23,874 bases of DNA, taken from JALYUA01 sp038229875. Lineage in GTDB: Bacteria; Acidobacteriota; Thermoanaerobaculia; UBA5066; Gp7-AA6. The position numbers and the translations under genes were made by a program. The notes beneath the pieces are model-generated. The model had not been told where the DNA came from. It was given only the letters and a program-made list of their open reading frames with translations, and ran no database searches. The stretch is from NCBI GenBank assembly GCA_038229875.1, contig JBBROA010000067.1, positions 1 through 23,874 on the forward strand. The letters are read 5' to 3'. Below, in pieces: positions 22,748 through 23,874 of the stretch. The first letter of the stretch is position 1. Every line of letters begins with the position of its first letter.

Positions 22748-23806
22748 ATGAACAAGATCGTACACGTCGTCGGCACCGGCACCATCGGAGAGCCCCTGAT
22801 CGGCCTCTTCGCGGACTTCAAGAAATACCTCGGGATCGACGAAATCACGTTCCACAAGCGGACGCCGATGACGACCGAGCGGGCGAAGGTCAACCACCTC
22901 CTCCAGCGAGGCGCGAAGCTGGCCGTCGACTCGGACAAGGTCGCGGACTTCGAGGCGCTCGGCCACAAGGTCGACTACGAGGCGCAGGAAGCGCTCGAGC
23001 GGGCGACGGTCGTGATCGACTGCACCCCAGCCGGCAACGAGAACAAGATGGCGTACGAAAAACTCTCGGGCCCCCGGGGATTTCTCGCTCAGGGCAGCGA
23101 ATTCGGTTTCGGGAAGCCGTACGCGATGGGAATCAACGACGAGGCGCTGATCGCCGGGGAGGACCGGTTCCTCCAGGTGGTCTCCTGCAATACCCACAAC
23201 ATCGCCGCGCTCGTGAAGACGCTGGCGGAGAACGAGGACCACGGTTCCGGGCTCGAGCAGGGGCGCTTCGTTTGCATGCGCCGGGCGAACGACGTCTCTC
23301 AGGATTCGGGCTTCGCTCCAGCGCCCTCCGCCGGAAAGCACGACGATCCCCAGTACGGGACCCACCACGCCCGCGACGCCTCGCGCCTGCTCGAGACTAT
23401 CGGCTGGAAGACGAAACTCTTCTCTTCGGCCATGAAGCTGAACACGCAGTACATGCATTCGCTGTGGTTCGACCTCGAGCTGACGAACCCGATGACCAGG
23501 GAGCGGGCGCTCAACCTCCTCCGCGCGAACCGCCGCATCGCGATCACGGAGAAGAGGTCCTCGAACCAGATCTTCTCCTTCGGCCGGGACCACGGCTACT
23601 ACGGCCGGATCCTCTCCCAGGCTGTCGTCGCCGCCCCGACGATCACGACCAACGGCGACCGCGACGTCGTCGGATTCTGCTTCACGCCGCAGGACGGGAA
23701 CTCGCTCGCGTCGTCGATCGCCGCCGCCCTCTGGCTGATGGATCCGGATTACGACCGGCAGGCGAGGATGGGCGTGCTGGATCGGTTTTTCTTTCGGGAG
23801 ATTTGA
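22748..23806 (+). CDS. Archaeal-type (type II) glyceraldehyde-3-phosphate dehydrogenase-like protein
   Basis: This 352-residue protein starts at ATG 22748 with AGGAA eight bases upstream. The N-terminal Rossmann motif is VVGTGTIGEPL (8-18). The catalytic Cys is C147 in VVSCNTHNIAAL, matching the VVSCNTT of archaeal GAPDH. The catalytic His region is THHARDASRLL (H206/H207), matching the archaeal SHHAKDVNSV. DCTPAGNENK (91-100) aligns with the DTTPNGVG segment. It is clearly closer to archaeal type II GAPDH than to the bacterial GapA, whose Cys motif is SCTTN. Phosphorylating oxidation of glyceraldehyde-3-phosphate is the family reaction, but this protein is divergent (an insertion rich in Gly/Asp at 185-204), so another aldehyde substrate is possible. 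Bases 23807-23874 after it hold nothing recognisable. Confidence 0.85.
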   Translation: MNKIVHVVGTGTIGEPLIGLFADFKKYLGIDEITFHKRTPMTTERAKVNHLLQRGAKLAVDSDKVADFEALGHKVDYEAQEALERATVVIDCTPAGNENKMAYEKLSGPRGFLAQGSEFGFGKPYAMGINDEALIAGEDRFLQVVSCNTHNIAALVKTLAENEDHGSGLEQGRFVCMRRANDVSQDSGFAPAPSAGKHDDPQYGTHHARDASRLLETIGWKTKLFSSAMKLNTQYMHSLWFDLELTNPMTRERALNLLRANRRIAITEKRSSNQIFSFGRDHGYYGRILSQAVVAAPTITTNGDRDVVGFCFTPQDGNSLASSIAAALWLMDPDYDRQARMGVLDRFFFREI

Positions 23807-23874
23807 GGGGGAGGTCAGGGGGAAGTTCTAGCGACGTCGTGCATCGGTTCCCATTTTTTCAATCCGTCTGAGCC

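Noticed and set aside
22622..23593. Long N-terminal extension of the alpha/beta hydrolase frame
   Set aside because: It lies antisense to the GAPDH-like gene, has low-complexity composition, and the hydrolase fold starts only near 22575.
22414..23871. Long plus-strand open frame of 485 codons
   Set aside because: It is out of frame with the GAPDH-like gene, is Arg/Pro/Gly-rich as expected for a shadow in GC-rich DNA, and shows no domain motif.

Overview
This is a GC-rich (roughly two thirds G+C), densely packed chromosomal window from a bacterium. Gene content (lipoyl synthase, Lnt, RF2, DUF1684, PEGA and TPR proteins, an archaeal-type GAPDH-like protein, ceramide genes) suggests a Gram-negative-type lineage such as Acidobacteriota (Thermoanaerobaculia-like), probably from a metagenome assembly. 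The lineage is inferred from gene content; no rRNA or other phylogenetic marker was tested. I see no tRNA, rRNA, CRISPR array, prophage or insertion sequence, and no gene-free stretch reaches 300 bases.

Layout. Positions 1-3255 (+): the 3' end of a PEGA-repeat protein, an exported TPR protein, and a DUF1684 protein. Positions 3265-10229 (-): a tight seven-gene run read nfeD, slipin, SPOR protein, lipA, lnt, prfB, Nudix hydrolase. Most junctions overlap by 1-25 bases (TAATG, ATGA, GTGA). prfB carries the classic programmed +1 frameshift (CTT TGA after codon 25). Positions 10254-11240 (+): a membrane PAP2/Aur1-like lipid phosphatase or head-group transferase, bracketed by two degenerate 7-base tandem repeats. 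Positions 11310-14828 (-): cerR-like reductase, spt-like serine palmitoyltransferase and a bCerS-like GNAT acyltransferase, which together look like a bacterial ceramide pathway. Positions 14871-18043 (+): an M1 metallopeptidase coupled to a polytopic membrane protein. Positions 18092-20484 (-): a CaCA-type cation exchanger coupled to a class I aminotransferase. Positions 20500-21330 (+): a SpoU-type RNA methyltransferase whose 3' end runs into a 58-base tandem repeat. Positions 21396-22621 (-): an alpha/beta hydrolase followed by an AMMECR1-family protein. Positions 22748-23806 (+): an archaeal-type (type II) GAPDH-like dehydrogenase with a plausible sigma70-type promoter.

How they work together. 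Spt would condense serine with an acyl thioester, the GNAT protein would N-acylate, and the SDR would reduce the 3-keto group to give (dihydro)ceramide. The convergent PAP2-family protein is a candidate for adding or trimming a phosphate-linked head group. The other large operon combines lipoprotein maturation (Lnt), lipoate synthesis (LipA), membrane-domain and membrane-protein quality control (NfeD, slipin), peptidoglycan binding (SPOR) and translation termination (RF2). A GC-palindrome element present three times (2224-2267 and twice in 21247-21362) looks like a dispersed REP-like family.
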